Notes: a model not told the origin generated them from the letters alone. 25,404 nt of DNA from Pseudomonadota bacterium (GCA_023431345.1 JAEYWK010000130.1:1-25404); one strand, 5' to 3'. Positions 17,069-25,320 are shown, counted from the first letter of the stretch. Translations and numbers: made by a program.

Positions 17069-17701
17069 ATGAGCCAGAAAGTTACGGTCATCGATCACCC
17101 GATGGTGCAGCACAAGCTGACGCTGCTGCGCCAGAAAGACCGCAGCACCAACTCGTTTCGAACGCTGCTCGCCGAGGTGAGCATGCTGCTCGGCTACGAG
17201 GTCACGCGCGATTTGCCGCTCGTCTATCGACAGATCGAAACGCCGCTCGCGACGATGAACGCGCCGCTGATCGACGGCAAGAAGGTCGTGCTCGTGAACA
17301 TCTTGCGCGCGGGGACGGGCATGGTCGAAGGCATGCTGCGCATCTTACCCGCGGCGCGCATCGGGCAAATCGGCTTGTACCGAGATCCGGAGACGCTCGG
17401 CGCCATCGAGTACTACTTCAAGCTGCCAGGGGAGATGTCGGATCGTGACGTGATCGTGGTCGACCCCATGCTCGCGACTGGAAACAGCGCCGTGGCGGCG
17501 GTGGAGCGGGTGAAGACGTCGTCTCCGCGGTCGATCAAATTCGTGTGCTTGCTGGCGGCGCCCGAAGGCTTGGCCAACATGGCTGAAGCGCACCCCGACG
17601 TACCGATCTTCACCGCTTCCATCGACTCGCACCTCGACGAGCATGGCTACATCATCCCGGGCCTGGGTGACGCGGGAGACCGCCTCTTCGGCACCAAGTA
17701 G
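17069..17701 (+). CDS. upp: Uracil phosphoribosyltransferase
   Basis: The 210-residue protein is full length (E. coli Upp 208). It contains TLLRQKDRSTNSFRTLLAEV, the LVNILRAGTGMVEGML flexible region, the PRPP-binding loop VIVVDPMLATGNS (128-140) and the C-terminal uracil-binding YIIPGLGDAGDRLFGTK. It converts uracil and PRPP to UMP. The start at 17069 is set by AGGGAG at 17058-17063; an upstream in-frame start at 17039 would overlap the previous gene. As third gene of the operon it corresponds to URC6 of the yeast pathway, where UMP formation is the entry step for uracil breakdown. It may also serve ordinary salvage. Confidence 0.96.
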   Translation: MSQKVTVIDHPMVQHKLTLLRQKDRSTNSFRTLLAEVSMLLGYEVTRDLPLVYRQIETPLATMNAPLIDGKKVVLVNILRAGTGMVEGMLRILPAARIGQIGLYRDPETLGAIEYYFKLPGEMSDRDVIVVDPMLATGNSAVAAVERVKTSSPRSIKFVCLLAAPEGLANMAEAHPDVPIFTASIDSHLDEHGYIIPGLGDAGDRLFGTK

Positions 17702-17832
17702 CGGGCGCGCTGGTCGAGGCGCGAGATGGCGACAAGGTCGCGCGCTCCCGTCCCCTTGGCGCTACCATGGCGCAAGCTCGAGGTCGGCTTCGAAACTTGA
17801 TGGGGACGAGGCGGCCCGCGCAACTAGAGGGC

Positions 17833-19359
17833 ATGAGAGCGAGTCGGAGCTTGCCGCTATTTATGCTGCTGCTTCAGGCGTGCAGCGGAGGCGGTGAGCC
17901 AGACGTGGGCGGCGCTGGTGCGGGCTCGGATAGCCCGCGCGGCGGCGTACCCATCGCCGGTCAGCCCCCGAGCGGAGGAGCGGCAGGCGGAGAGAGCGCG
18001 GGCGGCAGCGGTGGGAGCGACGCCAGCAGCGGCGGCGTGAGCACGGCCGGTGCGGGCGGCGGTGGGACGGCCGGCGTAGCGGCAGGAGGCAGCGGCGGCA
18101 GTGGCAGCGGTGGCGGCAGCGGCGGCAGCGGCGGCAGCGTAACGCCGGGCGAGCTGGTGGCTTTCCCGGGCGCGCAGGGCTTCGGGCGCAAGGCCGTGGG
18201 CGGGCGAGGCGGCAGCGTCTACCACGTGACGAACCTGAACGACTCCGGGGCGGGCTCGCTGCGCGACGCCATCAGCCAACCGAATCGCATCGTGGTGTTC
18301 GAGGTGGGCGGCGTGATTCGCATCGACTCGCGGCTGGTCTTCAAGAACAACCAGACCATCGCGGGCCAAACCGCGCCCGGCGGTGGCATCACCATCTACG
18401 GCAACGGCACGTCGTTCTCGGCCGCGTCGAACACCATCGTCCGCTACGTCCGCTTCCGCATGGGCAAGGTCGGCGAGGCCGGAAAAGACACGGTGACGAT
18501 GGCCAACGGCCACGACGTCATCTGGGACCATTGCTCGCTGAGCTGGGGGCGCGATGGCACGTTCGACCTGAACCAAGAGAGCGGCGCGGAGCTGAAAAAC
18601 CTCACGCTGCAAGACTCCATCGTCGCGCAGGGTCTCGAAACCCACAGCACCGGCGGGCTGGTCAACACGCAGGGAACGTCGATCATTCGCTCGCTGTACA
18701 TCGACAACCATTCACGCAACCCGAAGGCGCGCGGCACGCTGCAGTTCGTGAACAACGTGGTCTATGGCTGGGTCGTCTCGGGCTACATCCTCGGCGACAC
18801 CAGCGGGCGCTCCGACGGGTACATGGTCGGCAACTACCTGCTCACGAGCCCGGTCACGAACGGAGGTACCCTCGACAGCCCGACGTCGGCCTATAACATC
18901 TACGCGGCGGGCAACTATTACGACAGCAACAACGACGGCCTCTTGAACGGCCGCTTGCTGGGTAAGGGCGACTTCGGCAGCGTGACCTGGCACGAGGCGC
19001 CTTCCATCGAGTTTCCGGAGGTGTCCGCGCTCACGGCCGAAGAGGCGCTGAAGCACGTTCGGAAGCACGCGGGGGCCTCCAAGTTCCGTGACGCCGCCGA
19101 TGACTACGTGATGGCCGAGCTCGACTCGTACGGCAAGCAAGGCAAGACCATCAGCGACGAAGCCAGCCTTGGCCTGCCGAACGTGGTCGGCGCTTTGCCC
19201 GCTGGCACCGCGCCTCCCGACACCGATCGTGACGGTATGGCAGACGCTTGGGAGATGGCGAGCGGCCTCGATCCCAACGACCCCCAAGACGGTAACGCCG
19301 ATCGCGACGGCGACGGCTGGACGAACGTCGAAGATTACATCAACTCGCTCGCGAAGTAA
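17833..19359 (+). CDS. Lipoprotein-like pectate lyase (PL1-type) with calcium-binding type 3 repeats
   Basis: From the ATG at 17833 the protein has a short lipoprotein signal (MRASRSLPLFMLLLQAC, candidate acylated Cys17), a Gly/Ser-rich linker (18-105), a right-handed beta-helix lyase domain (about 108-440) and a C-terminal calcium-binding segment (463-508). The lyase domain starts AFPGAQGFGRKAVGGRGG, followed by VTNLNDSGAGSLRDAI, VVFEVGGVI, IAGQTAPGGGI, VRYVRFRMG and DHCSLSWGRDG, the hallmark order of bacterial pectate lyases. The C-terminal DTDRDGMADAWE and DRDGDGWTNVEDYIN are thrombospondin type 3/dockerin-like Ca sites common beside secreted lyases. It would cleave pectin-type polymers at the cell surface. 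A start at 17767 is possible but would bury the signal peptide. The Gln in the lipobox (LQAC) is unusual. Confidence 0.86.
   Translation: MRASRSLPLFMLLLQACSGGGEPDVGGAGAGSDSPRGGVPIAGQPPSGGAAGGESAGGSGGSDASSGGVSTAGAGGGGTAGVAAGGSGGSGSGGGSGGSGGSVTPGELVAFPGAQGFGRKAVGGRGGSVYHVTNLNDSGAGSLRDAISQPNRIVVFEVGGVIRIDSRLVFKNNQTIAGQTAPGGGITIYGNGTSFSAASNTIVRYVRFRMGKVGEAGKDTVTMANGHDVIWDHCSLSWGRDGTFDLNQESGAELKNLTLQDSIVAQGLETHSTGGLVNTQGTSIIRSLYIDNHSRNPKARGTLQFVNNVVYGWVVSGYILGDTSGRSDGYMVGNYLLTSPVTNGGTLDSPTSAYNIYAAGNYYDSNNDGLLNGRLLGKGDFGSVTWHEAPSIEFPEVSALTAEEALKHVRKHAGASKFRDAADDYVMAELDSYGKQGKTISDEASLGLPNVVGALPAGTAPPDTDRDGMADAWEMASGLDPNDPQDGNADRDGDGWTNVEDYINSLAK
18088..18138 (+). repeat. Gly-Gly-Ser codon repeat in the pectate lyase linker
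   Basis: Seventeen consecutive Gly or Ser codons (residues 86-102), mostly GGC GGC AGC units, form the densest part of the interdomain linker. Such tracts can change length by slippage. Confidence 0.8.
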
Positions 19360-19420
19360 CGGTCGCCCGCAAGGCTCCGCGCGAGCGCAGCCTCGATCCG
19401 TAGACGAGGCCCCCGCGAGC

Positions 19421-19442
19421 GCGGCCCCGGGGGCGGGGCCGC
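19421..19442 (+). terminator. GC-rich perfect hairpin after the pectate lyase gene
   Basis: GCGGCCCC at 19421-19428 and GGGGCCGC at 19435-19442 are exact inverted repeats around a six-base G-rich loop, 62 bases past the lyase stop. There is no T-run. It could terminate lyase transcription or insulate the next gene; in DNA this GC-rich, chance is a real alternative. Confidence 0.35.
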
Positions 19443-19446
19443 CTTC

Positions 19447-19470
19447 GGGAGCGGGAGCGGGCTCGGGAGG
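19447..19470 (+). repeat. Short degenerate hexamer repeat (GGGAGC-type)
   Basis: Four consecutive hexamers, GGGAGC, GGGAGC, GGGCTC and GGGAGG, lie between the lyase and PAP2 genes. The same kind of period-6 G-rich repeat is seen at 25253-25320. Confidence 0.6.
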
Positions 19471-19584
19471 GGCAAGCCGCGCGGGCGCGACCCAGCTTGT
19501 CGAGGAAACTCCGGGCCCGGGGCGGCATCGCAAAGCCGAATCAAATCCGGCGACTCTAGACTATGGTGCCGAATCATCGCCCCG

Positions 19585-20553
19585 ATGAAGTGTGTAGTGA
19601 TCGCCGCCTTTGCTTTGGCCTCTGCGTTCGTGGGGCGCGTCAGCGCGGAGCCCAAGCAGCTGAGCGAAGAACGCACCCCTGACTACTACCGCTGGCACGC
19701 CGGGCTTTCCGCGGGCGGGCTCGTCGCGTCGATCGTCAGCGAGCGATTACTGCGCAATCACGGCTCCGGGCCCTACTGGCACAGCTTCCACGGTGACGAC
19801 CTGGTGGAGCTGAACTTCAGTGACTCGGCGGCGGCGCTGAGCGACAAAGTATTGCTCACGACCGTGCTGTTGCCGGTCGCCACGCAAATGTCAGTGGGTT
19901 TCGACACGAGCATGGGCAACGCCACGCTGGTCTACGCCGAGGCGCACTCGCTGAATCTGGCCCTGACCGTGGCGACCAAGCTGATCGCGCGCCGACCACG
20001 GCCGTACACCCGCTCCGAGAGCCCTCGCATCGTCGAGTTCAAGGCAGGTCAAGGCTCCGACGCTTACGTCTCGTTCTTCTCGGGCCATGCGTCGGCATCG
20101 TTCACCGCTGCCAGCGCGGGCTCCGTGCTCTACTCGATGCGCACCGACGACCTATGGGCGCGCCACACCGTGTGGACGGTCGAATTCTTGCTCGCGGGCA
20201 TGACGGCGCAGCTGCGGGTCCGCGCGGGGCGCCATTACCGCAGTGACATTTGGGTCGGCAGCTTGGTGGGTGCGGGCATCGGCGTGCTCGTTCCCGCGCT
20301 GCACGAGCTGCCACTTTCGCGCATCCGCGGCACTGAAGTCGCCGCCGCCGGCGCCGCCACCGTCGTCACGATGGGCCTGAGCGAGCTGGTCGATTTTTGC
20401 GGGATCCTCGGCGCCATCGGCCTCTGCAGCCTGCCGCGCGACGTGCGAGTGCCGATGATCGCGCGCGCCGAGCCGCCGTCACCCTCGAGCTGGCTCGTGC
20501 TGCCCGCCGTCTTCGACGGCGGCGGCGGCCTGCAAGTCAGCGGCTCGCTTTGA
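19585..20553 (+). CDS. Secreted or periplasmic PAP2-family phosphatase
   Basis: The 322-residue protein starts with a Sec signal peptide (about 1-21, cleavage near VSA-EP). It then has the three-part PAP2 phosphatase signature: KLIARRPRP (Lys132-x6-Arg139-Pro140), FSGHAS (Ser166-Gly167-His168) and Arg211-x5-His217-x3-Asp221 in RVRAGRHYRSD. All catalytic residues are intact. Hydrophobic stretches at about 90-103, 196-208 and 222-240 fit the helical bundle and may be membrane segments. Relatives remove phosphate from lipids such as phosphatidate or undecaprenyl diphosphate, or act as periplasmic acid phosphatases; the substrate is unknown here. It follows the lyase by 225 bases on the same strand and is probably transcribed separately. 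Confidence 0.88.
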   Translation: MKCVVIAAFALASAFVGRVSAEPKQLSEERTPDYYRWHAGLSAGGLVASIVSERLLRNHGSGPYWHSFHGDDLVELNFSDSAAALSDKVLLTTVLLPVATQMSVGFDTSMGNATLVYAEAHSLNLALTVATKLIARRPRPYTRSESPRIVEFKAGQGSDAYVSFFSGHASASFTAASAGSVLYSMRTDDLWARHTVWTVEFLLAGMTAQLRVRAGRHYRSDIWVGSLVGAGIGVLVPALHELPLSRIRGTEVAAAGAATVVTMGLSELVDFCGILGAIGLCSLPRDVRVPMIARAEPPSPSSWLVLPAVFDGGGGLQVSGSL

Positions 20554-20566
20554 GCCGTCTGAGTTT

Positions 20567-20584
20567 CGCGGCGCGCCCGCCGCG
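20567..20584 (+). terminator. Seven-base-pair GC hairpin after the PAP2 gene
   Basis: CGCGGCG-CGCC-CGCCGCG is a perfect stem-loop 13 bases past the PAP2 stop, in the gap between convergent genes. No T-run follows on either strand, so termination is inferred only from position. Confidence 0.38.
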
Positions 20585-20644
20585 CTGAGCGCTGGCTGGC
20601 GGCGGTTCAGCTCGGCGGGGTAACCCGGCTTGCGTGAAGCGCGG

Positions 20645-20998
20645 CTATTCGGGCAAGAGCGGAGCGAAGCCTCCGAAGATCAAGCGCTTGCCGTCGAAGG
20701 GCCACGCCTCGGGCGGCTTCTGCATGCGCGGATCTTTCATCACCTTGTCGTTGACCTCGTCGCGATGGGCGCGCGACTCGTAGACGACCCACGCGCACAC
20801 CACCACTTCGTCGTCGCGCAGCTGAACGGCTCGCGGGAAAGACGTTACCTCGCCGGGCGCGACGTCGTCCGCCAGCCACTCGCGGTAGTCGAGCGCGCCG
20901 TGCTCCCTCCAAACCTGCGCCCCGAGCTCCGCATACTTCCGATACTCGTCGAGCTTGCTACGCGGAACGGGCACCAGGAAGCTGTCGATGTAGGCCAT
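20645..20998 (-). CDS. DUF1428 family protein
   Basis: The 117-residue cytoplasmic protein matches DUF1428 along its whole length: YIDSFLVPVPRSKLDEYRK at the start, VWREHGALDYREWLADDV, GEVTSFPRAV, ESRAHRDEVNDKVMKDPRM and FDGKRLIFGGFAPL at the end. The family has a ferredoxin-like (dimeric alpha/beta barrel) fold with no agreed function. The start is fixed by GAGGAG complementary to 21005-21010, six bases before the ATG. It is a single-gene unit, convergent with the PAP2 gene and divergent from the small exported protein gene. Confidence 0.9.
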   Translation of the reverse strand: MAYIDSFLVPVPRSKLDEYRKYAELGAQVWREHGALDYREWLADDVAPGEVTSFPRAVQLRDDEVVVCAWVVYESRAHRDEVNDKVMKDPRMQKPPEAWPFDGKRLIFGGFAPLLPE

Positions 20999-21004
20999 AG
21001 TGTT

Positions 21005-21010
21005 CTCCTC
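21005..21010 (-). promoter_or_regulatory. Strong Shine-Dalgarno of the DUF1428 gene
   Basis: CTCCTC on the given strand reads GAGGAG on the coding strand, six bases before the ATG at 20998. It is one of the few strong ribosome sites in the window, with metE (7109-7114), upp (17058-17063) and the exported protein gene (21214-21218). Confidence 0.7.
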
Positions 21011-21224
21011 GCTGTCGATTCAGGCCTGCGGCGTCGCGCGTCAACGAAATTAGCCTGAATCGCCGGCGCGTCGCTCCGGAACGCCGCGAGCCACGGTGCC
21101 ACGGTTGAGTCAGCTGTGACGCGAAGAACTGGCTTTTGCGGCCAAATATCGACGTAAGCTCGCGGGCCGTCGTGGCGCGAGGGGCTTGGCTCGCCGCTTG
21201 CTGAGAGAGGTGCAGGAGTCTGTC

Positions 21225-21677
21225 ATGAACCTTCGCCTTGCCCGCGTGGCCGCCGCTGTCTTCTTCCTCTCCGCGACTTTGAATGCGGTCGCCGAGCCAC
21301 GAACACGCAGCGCCGCAGCCACCAAGGGCGCGGCCGCGAAGGATCCCAAGCTGGCTTTGCCACGGCTCGTCAGCAAGCACGCCGCCGAGAGCGGCATCGA
21401 CCGCGAGCTACGAGGCTATTCGCTGTCCCCGCAGCTCGTTCAGCTGCGGCGCTACGTCGAGCCCGGCCAAGACCAGCTCAAAGTGATTTGTATCGTCAGC
21501 ATCGCCCTCAAGGATCCGAGCGACTCGCTGGTCGGCGAAGTGAAAGGCACGGCCTCGACGAGCGACGGTAACGCGCTCGATGCGCTCGATGCGGCCGCTC
21601 GCGCCGCGGTGTTGCGCGTACCTTCCGCGCTCGCCAAGCTGCGCGCCAGCTCGGATTCGAAGCTCGCCCGACGCTGA
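21225..21677 (+). CDS. Small exported protein of unknown function
   Basis: The 150-residue protein starts at the ATG preceded by AGGAG (21214-21218). Residues 1-23 (MNLRLARVAAAVFFLSATLNAVA) form a Sec signal peptide with a VAE cleavage region. The mature part is basic and Ala-rich at first, then has LVQLRRYVEPGQDQLKVICIVSIALKDPSDSLVGEVKGTAS, and an amphipathic Ala-rich helix near the C-terminus. The frame opens upstream to 21186, but that would bury the signal. No Cys pair, metal site or known domain is recognised. The beta-rich middle followed by a helix could be a small periplasmic domain. It is a single-gene unit, divergent from the DUF1428 gene. Confidence 0.7.
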   Translation: MNLRLARVAAAVFFLSATLNAVAEPRTRSAAATKGAAAKDPKLALPRLVSKHAAESGIDRELRGYSLSPQLVQLRRYVEPGQDQLKVICIVSIALKDPSDSLVGEVKGTASTSDGNALDALDAAARAAVLRVPSALAKLRASSDSKLARR

Positions 21678-21783
21678 AGCCGCGGCCGCTCGAGCGGCTG
21701 GAGTGATATTCGGGTGATATATCCTGGCAACCCCGCCGGCTTGGCCGTTGCGGGCCTCTTTCGCCGTCCAGTTTCGCGTGCCT

Positions 21784-23280
21784 CTACAGCTCGTGCCGCT
21801 CGAGTGGCTTCTTGGCGGGCCCGTCCAGCACGGCGCCGTCCACGTCGAAGCGCGAGCCGTGACACGGACAATCCCAGCTTTGCTCGGTGGGATTGAAGGC
21901 GACCTGGCAGCCTTGGTGCGTACAGATGGCAGAGACGGCGTGGAGCGCTCCCGCGGCGTCGCGGTATACGGCTAGTCGCTTGCCGTCGCGCTTGATGATG
22001 CAGCCATCACCGCTCGAAAGCTCGCTGAGCGGGCGGTCCGACACTGGCTTCACGTGTCCGGCGACGAGGTGAGCCGCCGTCTCCGCGTTCTCGGAGAGCA
22101 CCGAGGTCGCTGCCGCGAGCGGCTTGAGCCGATCGGCCCGGTACAGGTCCGCATAGGCGTTGTCGCGCCCGAGGATGGAATCACTGATGAGCATGGCCGC
22201 GAGGGTGCCGAACGTCATGCCGTTACCGGAGTAGCCCTGAGCCACGTACAGCTCGGACTTCGGATCGGGCTTGCCGATGAAGGGCAGGCCGTCCGCGGGC
22301 TCTGCTACTTGCGCGGACCAGCGCTCGGTCGGAGTACAGCCGAAGCGCGCCGCGAGCTGCTCCAGCTCCTCGAAGGGGGCGCCCGGGCCGCCTTCGGGCT
22401 GCGTGCCCGTGCGGTGGTCGCCGCCGCCCACGATCAGGTACTCTTGCTCACCGAGCTTGACTGAGCGGTAGTAGTGATACGGATCGGCCAAGTCCCAGAA
22501 AAGTCCGCCGAGAGGGCGATCGAGCGGCCCCGACACGACGTAAGAACGATACTGCGCCAGCTGCAGCTCGAGCTTCATGGTCTGAAACGGCGCGTGCGTC
22601 GCGAGGACCACCCGGTCGGCCGTGACCGTGTGCCCGGTGCTGGTCTCGAGCCGGAAGACACCCTTGCTCTCGACGTTCGTCACCAGCACGCCCTCGGCGA
22701 CGCGAGCCTTGGTCTGCGCGAGGCGCTCCGCGAGACCCCGCAGGTAGTCGAGCGGACGGAACTGTGCCTGGTCGGCGAAGATCAGCGCACCTTTCGCGGC
22801 CAGCGGCAGCGGCAGCTCGGTCGTCCTCGCCACCGTCGCGCCCGCGCGCTGGGCGGCTGGCAGCTCTGCTTCCAGCTCGGCGAGTTGCTGCTCGTCGGTC
22901 GCGAACAAGTAGCCGGGGACGCGCTCGAAGCCGCAGTCGATGCCGCCCGAGCCCGCCAAGCGCCCGATCAACTCGATGGCGTCTCTGCTCGAGGCGCGCG
23001 CTTTGGCTGCGCTCTCACGGCCGAGCTTCGATTCGAGCTGATGGTAGCGCGTATCGAGCTCTTCGGTGAGGTGGGCGGTCGTGCGGCCGCTGACCCCGCT
23101 GCCGAGCCGACGAGACTCGAGCAGGGTGACTCGCTTGCCTGCCTCCGCGAGCAGCAGCGCCGCGGTGAGGCCGGTGATGCCGCCGCCGATGACCGCGACG
23201 TCGGCGTGCATGTCCGCATCCAGACCGGGGAAGGGCGGGGACGGGGGGCGGCGCGACCAAAGGGGCTCGGTAGATCTCAT
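21784..23280 (-). CDS. FAD-dependent oxidoreductase (DAO type) with C-terminal Rieske [2Fe-2S] domain
   Basis: The 498-residue fusion starts SxPLWxxxxPxxPPFPGLDADMHADVAVIGGGITGL: an N-terminal lead typical of this family, then the FAD dinucleotide motif GGGITGLTAALLLAEAGKRVTLLE (32-55). The DAO-type domain runs to about 370 and includes VVLATHAPF and GYSGNGMTFGTLAAM. The C-terminal domain (about 415-498) has the Rieske ligands Cys453-x-His455 and Cys471-x2-His474 (CTHQGC, CPCHGSRF). This architecture resembles Bacillus YhfW-like proteins of unknown substrate. No signal peptide is seen. The ATG at 23280 keeps the lead sequence; an ATG at 23211 would give 475 residues. The HK gene upstream ends 138 bases away on the same strand; co-transcription is possible. 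Confidence 0.9.
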   Translation of the reverse strand: MRSTEPLWSRRPPSPPFPGLDADMHADVAVIGGGITGLTAALLLAEAGKRVTLLESRRLGSGVSGRTTAHLTEELDTRYHQLESKLGRESAAKARASSRDAIELIGRLAGSGGIDCGFERVPGYLFATDEQQLAELEAELPAAQRAGATVARTTELPLPLAAKGALIFADQAQFRPLDYLRGLAERLAQTKARVAEGVLVTNVESKGVFRLETSTGHTVTADRVVLATHAPFQTMKLELQLAQYRSYVVSGPLDRPLGGLFWDLADPYHYYRSVKLGEQEYLIVGGGDHRTGTQPEGGPGAPFEELEQLAARFGCTPTERWSAQVAEPADGLPFIGKPDPKSELYVAQGYSGNGMTFGTLAAMLISDSILGRDNAYADLYRADRLKPLAAATSVLSENAETAAHLVAGHVKPVSDRPLSELSSGDGCIIKRDGKRLAVYRDAAGALHAVSAICTHQGCQVAFNPTEQSWDCPCHGSRFDVDGAVLDGPAKKPLERHEL

Positions 23281-23418
23281 GGCGGTCTGGCCCCGTGCAC
23301 ACCTCGTGCCTCGCGCTCCGTGCGAGATGGCAGCGCGATTGACGCCCCATGTCCGCGTTCCGACCGAGCCAGGAAGCCCCGCACCTGCAAACTTGTCGCA
23401 AGCGGGCTTCGCGTCCGC

Positions 23419-24987
23419 TCAAGGGGGAGCCGCGCTGGGCTCTTCGCGTTGACCCAGCGCGAGCGCGACGGCTTGCCCCAGGGCGGCGCGCCCGAAGGGC
23501 TTCTTCAGGAAGCTGACACCTTCGTGGCGGATGAGATCTTCCAGCAGCTCATTTTGGAGGAAGCCTGACACGAGCAGGATCGGCAAGTCCGGCCGCAGCG
23601 CGCGGAGCGAATGAAAGCACTCCCGTCCGCTCATTTGCGGCATGATCATGTCGACGATGGCGAGGTCGAACGAGTGCGGCGTCGCGCCGAGCAGCGCGAG
23701 CCCGGCGGCGCCGTCGGCGGCCAGCGCGACCTCGAGACCCATCTCCTCCAGCATCGGCTGCACCGCCTGCAGCACCGTTTGCTGATCGTCGATCACCAGC
23801 ACCCGACCGCTGCGACGCAGGCGAGTCGGCGAGCGGCGTCGTGGCTCGGCCGGTGCATCCGTGACGGGCAGGTCGAGCAGAATGGCGGAGCCGCGCCCCG
23901 ATTCGCTCTCGACGCGGATCGCGCCGTGATGAGCGACCATCGCGCCATACACGGCGGGAAGGCCGAGGCCAGTACCGGCGCCTGCCTCTTTGGTCGTGAA
24001 GAAGGGCTCGAATGCGCGCTCGCGAGTCTCGGGCGTCATGCCGATGCCGTTGTCACGCACGGTGACGCGCACGTATTCTCCCGGCGCGATCTCGAACTCG
24101 CCCGCCGTGCGCTCGCGTGCGTCGATGGTGACGTTGGCGGTCTCGAAGGTGAGCTTGCCGCCGTTCGGCATGGCGTCGCGCGCGTTCAAGCCCAGATTCA
24201 AGAGCGCACTCTCGATCTCGGTGACGTCGCCCATCACGACGTGGCGCTTGGCGTCGAAGATCATCCAAATCTTGACGTCGGGGCCGACGCTGCGCGTCAG
24301 CAGGGAGACGACGCTCTCGATCGCAGCGTGCACGTCGACCGCGCGACGCTGCATGATCCCGCGACGGGAGAAGGCGAGGAGCTTGCTGGTGAGATCGGCG
24401 GCGCGCTCCGCCGCCGAAGCGACGCCGAGCGCGAGGCGCGCTAGCTCGGGCTTGTCGTCGAGCTGCCGCTGAAGCACGTCGGCGAAGCCCAGGATGCCGG
24501 TCAGGAGGTTGTTGAAGTCGTGCGCGATGCCGCCCGCGAGCCGCCCGACCGACTCCATCTTGCGGGCGCGGAACAGCGCCTCTTTGGCGGCGCGCTTCTC
24601 GGTGATGTCCGCCCAAGTGCCCAAGATGCCGACCACGTTGCCGGCGTCGTCGAAGAGCGGCACCTTCGTGGTTTCGAGCCACGCCTCCCGGCCGTCGGCT
24701 TGGAGCTGAGGCTCGACGATGTTGTAGCGAGCCACCGCCGACTCCATCACCTCGCGGTCGATCTTCCGAAAGTGCTCCGCCTCTTCACGCTTCCACGCCA
24801 GATCGAAGTCGGTCTTGCCGACGATGGCTTCGGGCGACTCCACGCCCGCCACCCGTGCGAAGTTCTTGCTGCAGCCCAGGTAGACCGAGTTGCGGTCCTT
24901 CCAGAAGATGAACTGCGGCAAGCTATCCATCACGAGCTGGAACAGCTTCGCAGCCTCGTCAGCACTCCCCGGCCGACCGCTAGACAT
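23419..24987 (-). CDS. Hybrid sensor histidine kinase: PAS - HisKA - HATPase - receiver
   Basis: The 522-residue protein has no membrane segment, so it probably senses a cytoplasmic signal. Domains: PAS (about 12-130, LFQLVMDSLPQFIFWKDRNSVYLGCSK to VVGILGTWADITEKR), a HisKA dimerisation domain with phospho-accepting His156 in GIAHDFNNLLTGI, an ATPase domain with N box LNARDAMPNGG (267-277), DNGIGM (312-317) and GTGLGL (338-343), and a receiver domain (about 395-515) with acidic pair Asp400-Asp401, Asp446 in VDMIMP, and Lys496. All catalytic residues are intact. There is no HPt or output domain, so a partner must receive the phosphate. The ATG at 24987 is preferred because the frame upstream to 25173 is low-complexity with no homology. 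Confidence 0.92.
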   Translation of the reverse strand: MSSGRPGSADEAAKLFQLVMDSLPQFIFWKDRNSVYLGCSKNFARVAGVESPEAIVGKTDFDLAWKREEAEHFRKIDREVMESAVARYNIVEPQLQADGREAWLETTKVPLFDDAGNVVGILGTWADITEKRAAKEALFRARKMESVGRLAGGIAHDFNNLLTGILGFADVLQRQLDDKPELARLALGVASAAERAADLTSKLLAFSRRGIMQRRAVDVHAAIESVVSLLTRSVGPDVKIWMIFDAKRHVVMGDVTEIESALLNLGLNARDAMPNGGKLTFETANVTIDARERTAGEFEIAPGEYVRVTVRDNGIGMTPETRERAFEPFFTTKEAGAGTGLGLPAVYGAMVAHHGAIRVESESGRGSAILLDLPVTDAPAEPRRRSPTRLRRSGRVLVIDDQQTVLQAVQPMLEEMGLEVALAADGAAGLALLGATPHSFDLAIVDMIMPQMSGRECFHSLRALRPDLPILLVSGFLQNELLEDLIRHEGVSFLKKPFGRAALGQAVALALGQREEPSAAPP

Positions 24988-25174
24988 CGGGGTGATCTTC
25001 TCACCGGGCGGGGGTGAGGGCGCAAGGAGACGACGCCGAAAGTCGCGCTCCGAGGAGAAACGAGGGCCTTTGCGCGGGCAATGGCCTTGACCGAGGGGTC
25101 GGCCTTGCCCCGGTCCGAGCACGACCTGGGCTGACAGCTCGGCTTCTCCGCCGGTGGCTTGGCCCGGTGCCACA

Positions 25175-25223
25175 GGCTGCGTGATGCGCGCTTCCCCAGT
25201 GCGCGCGGCTGCATGATGCGCGC
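25175..25223. repeat. Two 17-base direct repeats spaced 32 bases apart
   Basis: GGCTGCGTGATGCGCGC (25175-25191) and GGCTGCATGATGCGCGC (25207-25223) agree at 16 of 17 positions with a start-to-start distance of 32 bases, about three helical turns. This suggests paired binding sites upstream of the histidine kinase gene, but simple duplication is equally possible. Confidence 0.6.
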
Positions 25224-25252
25224 GGCGACCAGCCTTGATTGGTGATCGGGCC

Positions 25253-25320
25253 GGGATCGGGCGCGGGAGCGGCTGCTCGGGAGCGGTTGCGGGCTCGGAC
25301 TGGGGGTGGGGTTCGGACGA
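25253..25320. repeat. Degenerate period-6 GGNNNN repeat array
   Basis: Hexamers starting with GG follow one another: GGGATC, GGGCGC, GGGAGC, GGCTGC, a two-base slip, then GGGAGC, GGTTGC, GGGCTC, GGACTG, GGGGTG, GGGTTC, GGACGA. The period holds over eleven units although the last four bases vary. It lies outside any supported gene. Confidence 0.6.

Noticed and set aside
17725..17745. Small inverted repeat GCGAC-AAG-GTCGC after upp as a terminator
   Set aside because: Only five base pairs and no T-run; expected by chance at this composition.
22474..24444. Long plus-strand frames opposite the FAD-Rieske and histidine kinase genes
   Set aside because: The sense genes carry complete motif sets; the antisense products are Arg/Gly/Ala-rich and unrecognised.
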